Assembly (NCBI RefSeq): GCF_033366695.1
Contig: NZ_JAOBTQ010000001.1
Coordinates: forward strand, 3,410,001-3,474,000
Source of the DNA: Streptomyces sp. SCL15-4
GTDB lineage: Bacteria; Actinomycetota; Actinomycetes; Streptomycetales; Streptomycetaceae
DNA: 64,000 bases
Direction of reading: 5' to 3'
This document shows positions 1-7,950 of this stretch, one piece after another. Position 1 is the first letter of the stretch; each line of letters begins with the position of its first letter. The notes beneath the pieces are model-generated. The model made no database searches, was not told the DNA's origin, and saw only the letters and a program-made list of their open reading frames with translations. Position numbers and translations under genes: made by a program.

Positions 1-170
1 GCTTGCTCCAGCCGCTCCTTGATCGCGGCGGTCGTACGGAACTCCTGGTTGCCAAGCTCGGGATGCATGTGCAAGTCGCGCCGGAAGGCGACGAGTTCGG
101 CGTGCAGGGACTCGCTCAGCACGCCGGGGAGCACATCCCCCGAAAGGCCGGACTCGGACTCTAGGGACAT
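1..170 (-). CDS. M20-family amidohydrolase, N-terminal part
   Basis: Only the first 56 or so codons are inside the window; the gene runs off the left edge. The ATG at 170 opens MSLESESGLSGD and is followed by FRRDLHMHPELGNQE, which matches the start of M20D amidohydrolases (hippurate hydrolase, IAA-amino acid hydrolase type; RRxLHxxPELGxxE). These are metal-dependent amidases. The metal-binding residues lie outside the window, so the substrate cannot be judged. A weak GAGGG lies about 13 bases upstream of the start. The 209 bases up to the next gene must hold its promoter. Confidence 0.8.
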   Translation of the reverse strand, partial: MSLESESGLSGDVLPGVLSESLHAELVAFRRDLHMHPELGNQEFRTTAAIKERLEQ

Positions 171-379
171 CAATTGCTTCACCCTCTGAAGGGTAGAACG
201 CCCACCGTTCAACTACCCCCGGAATGACGAAACTTCAGTCCGTTAGGGGACGTAAATCTGACCGGCGGACGCATGGCTGCGGACTCTGGCGGGTAAACCC
301 TCTGCTTCTCTCCTTCCACGCATACCACGCCTCGACGGGATCACGCGCGCGATATCCGCGAACGGACCCGCCGGCTCCG

Positions 380-1741
380 CTACGCCGGGCTCGTCACCGT
401 CGCCAGTCGGTGCACGTCGCGGGCCGTGCCGGTCACGCCGGACAGGAAGCCCTGGGCGCGCGGTGAGGCGGTGTCCGTGAGCCAGGCCGGGTCGATGTCG
501 CACACCGCCACCCGCACCCCGGTGCCGGCCAGGGCCAGCGGGAGGGTGTGGACGACCGTGGAGGGGAAGCTGAGGATGGTCCGGCCTACGGGGCCGCGCC
601 GGGCGACCAGCTCCAGCGGGAGTTCCGGACGCACTATCTCCAGGCCCGTCTCGGCGGCCAGCCGGCGCAGCTTGTCGGGGCTCTCGCGGCGGTGCGCGAA
701 GTAGCGGGTGGCGCCGTGGGCCCTGGCCAGCGCGCGGACCGCCTCCAGATAACGCTCGCCGTCCACCACTCCGGTCTCCACCAGGGAGGTGCCGACCATG
801 TCCGCGCCTGCGGTGACGACGGGCGGCCCGAAGCGGGCGCGGGTCCAGGCGAAGTCGTTGGCGGTGACGGTGACCCCGTCCGGGATCTCCGACACCGGCA
901 TGGAGGAGAACACCTCGACGCGCCGCCCGGCGCTCGGGGTGAGGCGGCGCCGGGCGGAGGAGGAGACCGGCGCGAACAGCAGGTCGCGCGCGCCGGGCCG
1001 GCCGCCCTTGCGGTGCCAGCGGACCAGGCGTTCGCCCCGGGCCAGCTGGGCGACGAACTCCATCGTCGCGGTGCCGTCGTCGACCACGACCAGGTCCTTG
1101 GCCCGGGTGATCGTCAGCAGCAGCTGGACGTAGCGGGAGAAGGGGTCTCCCATGACGATGCGGCGGGCCCGGCGCAGGGCGCCCGCCAGCCCGCCGATGG
1201 TGTGGAAGGGCGCGGTCGTGCCGCCCCGCGCCTCCTCCCAGCGCACCCGGTACCCCTCGTCCCGGGCCAGGTCGGCCATGCGGCGCAGCTGGCCCCGGGT
1301 CATGGGGTCGGTCGGGGACAGCACGACGACGGTGAGGTCCGCACCGGCCGCCGTCCCGTCCCCCGCCGCCCGCCGGACGGCAGCCCGCCGGGACTGCGGG
1401 GGCACGGCGGGCCCGGGGCCGGCCGGTGCGGGCGTCGGGGCCTGCGCCGGCATGAAGGCCGTGGCGGCGTCGGCGCCGCCCGGCCGGGCCGCCGCGGCCG
1501 GGGCGGTGCCGGAGCCGGCCGCCGCGGCCGGGGCGGTGCCGTCCGGGCCGGTCGCCCTGCCCGGGTCCGCGCCGTCGTGACCCGGCGGCGCGGCGGGGCC
1601 CCCCTCCCGCGCACTCGGCGGGACGGCCGCTTCCCGGCCGTGCAGGTGTGCCCACTCCAGTACGTTCAGCAGCTGTACCGGGCTCTCCACGAAGGCGAGC
1701 GTGCGGGCGGTGTGGCCGGCCTGACCGGCGCGGGGGCTCAT
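380..1741 (-). CDS. GT52-like sialyltransferase-type protein of nonulosonic acid locus
   Basis: A 453-residue protein, last gene of the minus-strand neu unit, 36 bases after neuB. The N-terminus holds FVESPVQLLNVLEW, the opening strand seen in GT52-type and polysialyltransferase-like proteins. Later come VVVDDGTATMEF, an AHRRE segment where these families have their HP-type motif, and LSFPSTVVHTLPLAL resembling the S/T motif. Roughly residues 38-115 are an Ala/Pro/Gly-rich insert that looks disordered and contains a 23-base DNA repeat. No signal peptide or membrane segment is seen, so it is probably cytoplasmic and acts on a CMP-activated nonulosonic acid. Family assignment is by motif and context; donor and acceptor are inferred. 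Confidence 0.65.
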   Translation of the reverse strand: MSPRAGQAGHTARTLAFVESPVQLLNVLEWAHLHGREAAVPPSAREGGPAAPPGHDGADPGRATGPDGTAPAAAAGSGTAPAAAARPGGADAATAFMPAQAPTPAPAGPGPAVPPQSRRAAVRRAAGDGTAAGADLTVVVLSPTDPMTRGQLRRMADLARDEGYRVRWEEARGGTTAPFHTIGGLAGALRRARRIVMGDPFSRYVQLLLTITRAKDLVVVDDGTATMEFVAQLARGERLVRWHRKGGRPGARDLLFAPVSSSARRRLTPSAGRRVEVFSSMPVSEIPDGVTVTANDFAWTRARFGPPVVTAGADMVGTSLVETGVVDGERYLEAVRALARAHGATRYFAHRRESPDKLRRLAAETGLEIVRPELPLELVARRGPVGRTILSFPSTVVHTLPLALAGTGVRVAVCDIDPAWLTDTASPRAQGFLSGVTGTARDVHRLATVTSPA

Positions 1742-1777
1742 TCGGCGTACGACCGTCCCGTCGTCAGTGACCTGGAT

Positions 1778-2716
1778 TCACACCGTGACCGGCTCGCCGG
1801 CCGCCGCGGCGATCTCCGCCTCGGCGACGACCCCGGTGACCCGGCGCAGCTTCTTCATCGGGCCCATCTCGGAGTCGTAGACCTTCTTGACGCCGTCGCC
1901 GAGGGAGGCCTCGATGGTGCGGATGTCGCGGACCAGGCGGGTGAGGCCCTGCGGCTCCACGGAGGCGGCCTGGTCGGAGCCCCACATGGCGCGGTCCAGG
2001 GTGATGTGGCGCTCGACGAAGGTCGCCCCGAGCGCGACCGCGGCGAGGGTGGTCTGCAGGCCGGTCTCGTGGCCGGAGTACCCGATCGGGACGTTCGGGT
2101 ACTCCTTCTCCAGCGTGTTGATCACGCGGAGGTTCAGCTCGTCGGCCTTGGCCGGGTAGGTGGAGGTGGCGTGGCAGAGCAGGATGTTGTCGCTGCCGAG
2201 GACCTCCACCGCGTGGCGGATCTGCTTCGGCGTGGACATGCCGGTGGAGAGGATGACCGTGCGGCCGGTCGCGCGCAGGGCGCGCAGCAGCTCGTCGTCG
2301 GTCAGGGACGCGGACGCGACCTTGTGGGCGGGCAGGTCGAACTTCTCCAGGAAGGCGACGGCCTCGGTGTCCCACGGGGAGGCGAACCAGTCGATCCCCT
2401 TCTCCTTGCAGTACGCGTCGATCTGCCGGTACTCGTCCTCGCCGAACTCCACCCGGTGGCGGTAGTCGATGTAGGTCATCCGGCCCCACGGGGTGTCGCG
2501 CTCGATGTCCCACTGGTCGCGGGGGGTGCAGATCTCCGGGGTGCGCTTCTGGAACTTCACGGCGTCACAGCCGGCCTCGGCGGCCACGTCGATCAGCTTG
2601 AAGGCGTTCTCCAGCTCACCGTTGTGGTTGATGCCGATCTCGCCGCAGATGTAGACGGGCTTGCCGGGGCCGACCTCGCGCGTACCGAAGGTGCGCAGAC
2701 GGGAGTGGGTGCTCAT
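1778..2716 (-). CDS. neuB: NeuB-type N-acetylneuraminate (nonulosonate) synthase
   Basis: NeuB condenses phosphoenolpyruvate with a hexose-type aldehyde sugar to make a nine-carbon ulosonic acid (Neu5Ac or Kdn). The 312-residue protein shows the TIM-barrel signature EIGINHNGELENAFKLI and later DAVKFQKR, FASPWD, ILSTGMST, LLCHATSTYP and IGYSGHE. It is shorter than typical NeuB (about 340-350) and ends near where the C-terminal antifreeze-like (SAF) domain would begin, so that domain appears absent. Start ATG at 2716 has AAGGA upstream. It sits 12 bases behind the neuA fusion gene, so the two are co-transcribed. The related S. coelicolor gene (SCO4881 from memory) is tied to a Kdn-containing wall polymer, so Kdn is a plausible product. 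Confidence 0.92.
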   Translation of the reverse strand: MSTHSRLRTFGTREVGPGKPVYICGEIGINHNGELENAFKLIDVAAEAGCDAVKFQKRTPEICTPRDQWDIERDTPWGRMTYIDYRHRVEFGEDEYRQIDAYCKEKGIDWFASPWDTEAVAFLEKFDLPAHKVASASLTDDELLRALRATGRTVILSTGMSTPKQIRHAVEVLGSDNILLCHATSTYPAKADELNLRVINTLEKEYPNVPIGYSGHETGLQTTLAAVALGATFVERHITLDRAMWGSDQAASVEPQGLTRLVRDIRTIEASLGDGVKKVYDSEMGPMKKLRRVTGVVAEAEIAAAAGEPVTV

Positions 2717-2728
2717 CAGGGGGTGTCC

Positions 2729-3958
2729 TTACTTGGGGAGGGAATCGAGAGAGGGGCCGAGGATCCAGCTGGCGATCTCTCGGATCGCGCCGTCACCGCC
2801 GGGGACGGTGGTGACCGCGCGTGCGGCGCCGCGCACGACGTCATGAGCGCTCGCGACCGCCACGGGCCAGCCCACGAGGGCGAAGCACGGCAGGTCGTTG
2901 ACGTCGTTGCCGGCGTAGAGCACGCGCTCCGGCGCGATGCCCTGCTCCTCGCACCACTGCTTCAGCGCGAGGTCTTTGCGGTCGATGCCGTGCAGCACGG
3001 GGATGTCGAGCTTGCGTGCGCGGGCGGCGACGACCGGGTTCCGTTCCGTGGACAGGATCAGCAGCTTCAGGCCGCTCCTGCGGAGGGCCGCGATGCCGAG
3101 GCCGTCACCGCGGTGCACGGCGACGAACTCCCGTCCGTCGGAGTCGATCAGCACCCGGTCGTCGGTCTGGGTGCCGTCGAAGTCCAGTACGACCGCGTCC
3201 ACGTCGGCGGCGGTCGGCAGCGCGCCGGGACGGTCCGCGTCGAAGAGCGGCGCGAGGGCGCGGGCCCGGGCCAGGTCGTGCGGGTCGTCGATCTCCAGCA
3301 CCCGGGCGGGGTCGGTGCGGACCAGCTCGGTGCGGCCGAAGAAGCGGTGGCCGTGCGCGCGGAAGCCGGCCGCGTCCATGGCGTAGGCGGCGCCGGTCTC
3401 CAGGAAGTCCTGGGGGCGGTCCTGGCGGCGCGGGCGGTAGGACTTGTCGTGGTTGACGCCCGCCCCGCCCTCGGCCTCGGTGTCGCCGTCGCGCCAGACG
3501 AAGCCGTGGAAGGGGGCCACGGTGACGGCGGTATCGGCGCCGTGCTCGACGACCGCGGCGGCCACCCCGTCGATGTCCTCCCGGAGCAGGAAGGGGCTGG
3601 TGCACTGCACGAGCAGGACCGCGTCGACGGCCGCGCCGTGCAGCGCCTCGTGGGTGTCCATGGCGTGCCGGACGGCGGCCTCCGAGGTGGCGGTGTCCCC
3701 GGCGATCGCGGCGGGCCGCAGCACGACCTCGGCGCCGGCCTCCCGGGCGGCGGCGGCGATGGCGTGGTCGTCGGTGGACACGACGACGTCGGTCACCAGC
3801 CGGGTGGCCCGGCACTCGCGCACCGCGCGCGCCACCAGCGGGACACCGCCGACGGGGGCAAGGTTCTTCGCGGGCACGCCCTTGGAGCCGCCGCGCGCGG
3901 GGATGACGGCGAGCACCCGGCGGACCGAGGCGCCCGGGTCCGCTTCCGAGTGGGACAT
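2729..3958 (-). CDS. neuA: CMP-acylneuraminate cytidylyltransferase fused to HAD phosphatase
   Basis: A 409-residue fusion. Residues about 14-235 are a NeuA-type CTP transferase with VIPARGGSKGVPAKNL, LVQCTSPF and the acceptor-site region GAAYAMD; it activates the nonulosonic acid as a CMP-sugar. From about residue 250 a KdsC-type HAD phosphatase follows, with DFDGTQTDDR (motif DxDGT), ILSTERNP (motif II region), RKDLALKQW and AGNDVNDLP (motif IV). This domain could dephosphorylate a 9-phosphate precursor made by NeuB. The ATG at 3958 is chosen because similarity begins just after it; a longer open frame upstream only shadows the next gene. It lies between the DUF6716-like gene and neuB in one operon. 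Confidence 0.9.
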   Translation of the reverse strand: MSHSEADPGASVRRVLAVIPARGGSKGVPAKNLAPVGGVPLVARAVRECRATRLVTDVVVSTDDHAIAAAAREAGAEVVLRPAAIAGDTATSEAAVRHAMDTHEALHGAAVDAVLLVQCTSPFLLREDIDGVAAAVVEHGADTAVTVAPFHGFVWRDGDTEAEGGAGVNHDKSYRPRRQDRPQDFLETGAAYAMDAAGFRAHGHRFFGRTELVRTDPARVLEIDDPHDLARARALAPLFDADRPGALPTAADVDAVVLDFDGTQTDDRVLIDSDGREFVAVHRGDGLGIAALRRSGLKLLILSTERNPVVAARARKLDIPVLHGIDRKDLALKQWCEEQGIAPERVLYAGNDVNDLPCFALVGWPVAVASAHDVVRGAARAVTTVPGGDGAIREIASWILGPSLDSLPK

Positions 3959-3981
3959 GGGCTCTACTCCTTGCGATGAGG

Positions 3982-5292
3982 TCACAGCTCGCCCATCCGC
4001 CGGATCACGGGGGCGACCCGCTGGACGCCGTGCCGGTAGGCGCCGCGGGCGGCGCGGCGGACGATCTGCCGGACGGGGCCGGGCGACTTGTCGGCGGCGG
4101 GCGCGCCGGGCAGCGGGGCGCCGTCGGGGCCGAGGTGGTGGCGGGCGAGGATGCCGGGCAGATAGCCGGGCGCGGTCTCGGGGGTGTAGTAGGGAGTCAG
4201 GGGCGGCAGCCCGCCGGGCCGGTCGAGCAGCCTCGCGATGCGTTCGCGGGCCGCGTCGAAGGCGGTGGCGTACGAGCCGTCGGCGGCCACGCCCTGCCGG
4301 GCCACCCACTCCTCGTCGGGCACCGGCCGGTGGCCCGCGTCGAGCTGCTCCCAGGAGGCGAGGCAGCCGGAGCCGGTGAAATGGTGGTTGCCGAGCGCCT
4401 CGCGCACTCCGAGGTCGGTGAGGACGGCCGTCGGGATACGGCGGTGCAGGGCCTCCAGGGCGGCGGTGGAGCTGACCGTGACCAGCAGGTCGGTGCGGTC
4501 CAGCACCTCGCCCATGTGGCCGTACACCAGCCGGAAGTTGGCGGGCAGGTCCTTGCCCTGGACCAGCTTCTGGTACGGCAGTTCCTCGATGTGGGTGGTG
4601 TGTTCGCCGGGCTTGGAGCGCAGCTTGAGCAGCACCTCGCGCTCGGGGTGGCGGCGGGCGTGCTCGACGAGGCGGTCCAGCAGGTAGGCGCGGTCCCGGC
4701 GGTTGTCCGGCACGGACGGCTGGGCGGCGAACACCACGGTGTACGGGTCGTGTCCGCCGGTGTACGGCGCCCCGCCGAGGAAGGGCAGCGCGACCTCGGT
4801 GACCGCGGAGGCGTCGGCGCCCACGCCCTCGTACACGGCCCGGAAACGGTCCGCGTCGTGGGCCGAGTTGGCGAGGACGAGGTCCGCGCCGTGCCGCAGC
4901 AGCAGTCCGTCGGCGAGCTTCTCGTAGACGACGCCGACATAGCCGGTGACGACCACGGGCCGCTGTCCGGAGCCCCACGCGGCGCGCAGCCCGTGCAGCA
5001 TCGCCTGGACGCCGCCGCCGACCAGGGCGAGGACGAGGACGTCGGGAGCCGACTCGCCCATCTCGCGCAGGAATTCGACGCCGGTGACCTCGCGCAGGGA
5101 GTCCGCCGGGACGCCGACCTCCGCCAGCTGGCGGGCGGTCGGCGTGGCGCGCCCGCGCAGGAGGTAGCCGTCGAGCCGGACCTCGGCAGCCGCGGGAGTG
5201 ATCCGGCGCGCGGTGAGCGCGCCCCACTTCCACCGGGTGTCGGAATCCGCGAGGACGGCGACCCGCAGGGACTTCGTAGCACTTGCTGGCAC
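3982..5292 (-). CDS. DUF6716-like putative glycosyltransferase, first gene of neu unit
   Basis: A 436-residue protein if the GTG at 5292 is used, opening with PASATKSLRVAVLADSDTRW. It has a two-Rossmann-domain look: ALVGGGVQAMLHGL, VVTGYVGVVYEKL, VLLKLRSKPGEHTTH, and VTVSSTAALEALHRRIPTAV, the last resembling GT-B or polysialyltransferase C-domains. I match it to the uncharacterised family called DUF6716 (putative glycosyltransferase) from memory. The in-frame ATG at 5331 is an alternative, but the GTG lies exactly 7 bases after TAGCGT, the leaderless arrangement mirrored by the divergent gene. It leads the operon continuing into neuA, neuB and the GT52-like gene, so a role in making or exporting the polymer is inferred. 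Confidence 0.72.
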   Translation of the reverse strand: MPASATKSLRVAVLADSDTRWKWGALTARRITPAAAEVRLDGYLLRGRATPTARQLAEVGVPADSLREVTGVEFLREMGESAPDVLVLALVGGGVQAMLHGLRAAWGSGQRPVVVTGYVGVVYEKLADGLLLRHGADLVLANSAHDADRFRAVYEGVGADASAVTEVALPFLGGAPYTGGHDPYTVVFAAQPSVPDNRRDRAYLLDRLVEHARRHPEREVLLKLRSKPGEHTTHIEELPYQKLVQGKDLPANFRLVYGHMGEVLDRTDLLVTVSSTAALEALHRRIPTAVLTDLGVREALGNHHFTGSGCLASWEQLDAGHRPVPDEEWVARQGVAADGSYATAFDAARERIARLLDRPGGLPPLTPYYTPETAPGYLPGILARHHLGPDGAPLPGAPAADKSPGPVRQIVRRAARGAYRHGVQRVAPVIRRMGEL

Positions 5293-5305
5293 GTCCAAGA
5301 CGCTA
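5293..5305 (-). promoter_or_regulatory. Leaderless-type promoter of the neuAB unit
   Basis: On the minus strand TAGCGT (5305..5300) is followed by 7 bases and then GTG at 5292. TAnnnT placed 6-8 bases before a start codon is the usual pattern for leaderless transcripts in Streptomyces. No convincing -35 box is seen. It mirrors the promoter at 5478..5490. Confidence 0.5.
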
Positions 5306-5477
5306 GGAAGCGTGGGAGAGGAACCGCCCAACCGGAATACAACAAACGGTTAACAGCACACCGACGGAAGGCGAATCGAGGCGCGATCGGCCCTGAAACA
5401 GGCCTGGTTAACGACTTAGCCATGCTTCGTTCACCTGGTATCAAGGAAGTCGTCAAGACGAATGACGGGCCGCGCCC

Positions 5478-5490
5478 TAACGTCCCTGAC
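5478..5490 (+). promoter_or_regulatory. Leaderless-type promoter of the GT2/polysialyltransferase unit
   Basis: TAACGT at 5478..5483 is followed by 7 bases and GTG at 5491. The layout and sequence (TArCGT, 7 bases, ending in GACGTG) match the divergent promoter at 5293..5305, which suggests both arms of the locus are expressed together. No shared operator was found in the bases between. Confidence 0.5.
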
Positions 5491-6468
5491 GTGGTCAAGC
5501 TCTCCGTCATCGTGCCGTTCTACAACGTGCAGCAATACGCGCCGGACACACTGAGGAGCCTCAGTGCGAACACGCGTGACGACTTCGAATTCATTCTCGT
5601 CGACGACTGTTCGCGCGACGGGACACCAGACATTCTCGCGCGCGCGGAACGGGAACTGCCCGGGGCGGTACTGGTCCGGCACGAGCAGAACGGGGGGCTC
5701 GCCACCGCCCGTAACACCGGAATAGACCGGGCGCGCGGCGAGTACGTGACCTTCCTGGACGGTGACGACTGGCTCGCGCCCGGCTATTACGAGCGGCTGC
5801 TGGCCGCCATCGAGGGCCTGGGCTGCGACTTCCTGCGCACCGACCACGTGCAGTGCACCGCGCGGGCGCGCAGTGTGCACCGGGTGCCGGTGGGCCGGCG
5901 CAACGTGGTGCTGGAGCCTCGGCAGGTGATCCTGCCCGCCGACCGTTCGACCTCGGTCGACTACGCGTTCGCGTGGGCGGGCATCTACCACCGGCGGCTG
6001 CTGGACCGGGGACTGCTGCACTTCACCGACGGGCTGCGCACGGCCGAGGACCGGCCGTGGATCTGGAAGCTGCACCGCGAGGCGGAGTCCTTCGCCGTGG
6101 TCAATCTGCTCGGGGTGTTCTACCGGCGCGGGGTCGCCTCGTCCCTCACCCAGATCGGCGATGTCCGGCAACTGGACTTCATCCGCGCCTTCGACCAGGT
6201 GATCGCGGAGACCGCCGCGGACCCGGACGCCGACGCGCTGCTGCCGAAGGCGGTGCGCACGTACTGCGCGATCATCTCCCATCACCTGGGATCCATCGAA
6301 AGGTTCGAGCCGACGGTGGCGAAGAAGCTGACATCCATGAGCGCCGCAGCGCTGCGGCGCATGCCGCAGGCCGTGCTGGACGAGGCGCTGGACTCGATGG
6401 ACCTGCAGCGCGCCACCAAGCTGCGCCGGCTGCGCCGCCGTTCCGTCGCCGCGGGGGCCGCCGCGTGA
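5491..6468 (+). CDS. GT2-family glycosyltransferase
   Basis: A 325-residue GT-A glycosyltransferase: KLSVIVPFYNVQQYAPDTL, ILVDDCSRDGTPDI, NGGLATARNTGI and the metal-binding FLDGDDWL (DxD). After about residue 220 comes a helical C-terminal part. The GTG at 5491 is preferred over the upstream ATG at 5422 because family similarity begins right at the GTG and a TAnnnT box lies 7 bases before it. Its stop overlaps the start of the next gene (GTGA), so the two are translationally coupled. It probably adds the linker or repeat sugar of the wall polymer; substrate not readable from sequence. Confidence 0.88.
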   Translation: MVKLSVIVPFYNVQQYAPDTLRSLSANTRDDFEFILVDDCSRDGTPDILARAERELPGAVLVRHEQNGGLATARNTGIDRARGEYVTFLDGDDWLAPGYYERLLAAIEGLGCDFLRTDHVQCTARARSVHRVPVGRRNVVLEPRQVILPADRSTSVDYAFAWAGIYHRRLLDRGLLHFTDGLRTAEDRPWIWKLHREAESFAVVNLLGVFYRRGVASSLTQIGDVRQLDFIRAFDQVIAETAADPDADALLPKAVRTYCAIISHHLGSIERFEPTVAKKLTSMSAAALRRMPQAVLDEALDSMDLQRATKLRRLRRRSVAAGAAA

Positions 6469-7799
6469 CCACCCAGATCTTCCAGGCGTCGACGCTGTAC
6501 GGCACGGCCACGCTCGCCGCCGCACTGGACTCCGGCTGCTTCGGGCCCGCCGACCGGCGGATCCTGCTGGTCTGCAACAACGCGGCCACGCCCGAGACGA
6601 CGCCCGCGCTGGACGCGATGCCCGGCTTCGAGCGGCTGCGCGACCGCTTCGACGACGTGATCTCGTACAACGAGACCATCTTCCCCTTCCATCCGGGCGG
6701 CTGGTCGCCCCGCGTGGACGACATGCCGCTGTGGGAACGGTTCCTGCGGCACGAGTGGCGGCTCGGCGACGACGACGTGCAGTTGGCGGTCGAGTCGATC
6801 CAGGTGAACCCGTCGCTCGCGCTCGCGCAGATCTTCACCGGCGCCCCGGTCACGGTCTACGCGGACGGCCTGATGAGCTACGGCCCCACCCGTAACAAGA
6901 TCGACCCGCTGGTCGGCACCCGCGTGGACCGCGTGCTCCACCTCGATCTGGTGCCGGGTCTGGAACCGCTGCTGCTCACCGAGTTCGGCGTGCCCGGCGA
7001 GACGGTCCCGACGCCCGCCGTCCTCAAGGCGCTGGCCGACCTGGCGCCCTTTGGCGGTGACCTGCCGCAGGTGGAGGAGCCGGCGCTGCTGCTGGGCCAG
7101 TACCTGTCCGCGCTGGACATCCTCACCGCCGAGGAGGAGGAGGACCTGCATGTGCGGATGGTGCGGGGCGCGGTCCGGCTCGGCCACAAGCGGGTGGTGT
7201 TCAAGCCGCACCCCTCCGCCCCGGCCCGCTTCACCCGCTCCCTGGAGGAGGAGGCGGAGAAGCTCGGTGTCGACCTGACCGTGCTCGGCACGCCGGTCCT
7301 GGCCGAGGTGCTGTACCAGCGGATGCGCCCGGCGCTGGTCGTCGGCTGCTTCTCCACCGCGCTGCTGACCGCCTCCGCGCTGTACCACCTGCCCGTCGCG
7401 CGGGTCGGCACGGAGTTGCTGCTGGAGCGGCTGACGCCGTTCGAGAACAGCAACCGCGTCCCCGTCACCATCGTCGACGCGCTGGTGCCCGACCTGGCCG
7501 ACCCGGCGGCGGTCACCGGGCAGCGCCGGCGGATGGACGTGACGGCGCTGGGCGGGCTGGTGCGCGCGGTCGGCTTCGCGATGCAGCCGAAGATCCTGCC
7601 GAGGCTGCGCGAGGAGACCGAGGCGTACCTCACCGCGCATCTGAACGACGGGATACTGCGCTACTTCAAGCGCAGGCGGCTGACCGCGCTGGCGCTGCCG
7701 GGCGGGCTGCCCGTCCAGATGGCGTTCATTCCGCGCAACGCCACGGTCCGCCGCGTGGCCCGCAAGGCGCGCAATCTGCGCCGGGCTGTACGCCGCTGA
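6465..7799 (+). CDS. Polysialyltransferase-like glycosyltransferase
   Basis: A 444-residue protein starting at a GTG that overlaps the GT2 stop. It begins TTQIFQASTLYGTATLAAAL and carries FKPHPSAPARF near residue 245 (HP motif) and VVGCFSTALLTASALY near residue 290 (S/T motif), the two diagnostic motifs of bacterial polysialyltransferases and GT52 relatives. The C-terminus is rich in Arg and Lys, fitting membrane association without a membrane segment. With NeuB and NeuA across the divergent promoter, it is the best candidate for polymerising CMP-activated nonulosonic acid. A hairpin follows, so the unit ends here. Confidence 0.8.
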   Translation: MTTQIFQASTLYGTATLAAALDSGCFGPADRRILLVCNNAATPETTPALDAMPGFERLRDRFDDVISYNETIFPFHPGGWSPRVDDMPLWERFLRHEWRLGDDDVQLAVESIQVNPSLALAQIFTGAPVTVYADGLMSYGPTRNKIDPLVGTRVDRVLHLDLVPGLEPLLLTEFGVPGETVPTPAVLKALADLAPFGGDLPQVEEPALLLGQYLSALDILTAEEEEDLHVRMVRGAVRLGHKRVVFKPHPSAPARFTRSLEEEAEKLGVDLTVLGTPVLAEVLYQRMRPALVVGCFSTALLTASALYHLPVARVGTELLLERLTPFENSNRVPVTIVDALVPDLADPAAVTGQRRRMDVTALGGLVRAVGFAMQPKILPRLREETEAYLTAHLNDGILRYFKRRRLTALALPGGLPVQMAFIPRNATVRRVARKARNLRRAVRR

Positions 7800-7813
7800 C
7801 CGTTCCTGATCAC

Positions 7814-7846
7814 AAGAGGCGGGTCCGTGCGCGGGCCCGCTTCTTT
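7814..7846 (+). terminator. Terminator after polysialyltransferase-like gene
   Basis: AAGAGGCGGGTCCG pairs with CGGGCCCGCTTCTT across a 4-base loop with two imperfect positions, and short T runs follow. It lies 14 bases after the stop at 7799. Confidence 0.7.
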
Positions 7847-7950
7847 ACATCTGTCTTTCGTCCAAGTGACGCCCAGACGATCGCTCCCGCCGGGGATATT
7901 CACACCAATTCCCTGATGCCTGGCGCGGGGTCGGGTAGGCGCCGGACACC

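Noticed and set aside
548..3979. 1143-codon open frame on the plus strand
   Set aside because: Antisense shadow of the neuB and neuA genes; composition follows GC bias and no family motif is present.
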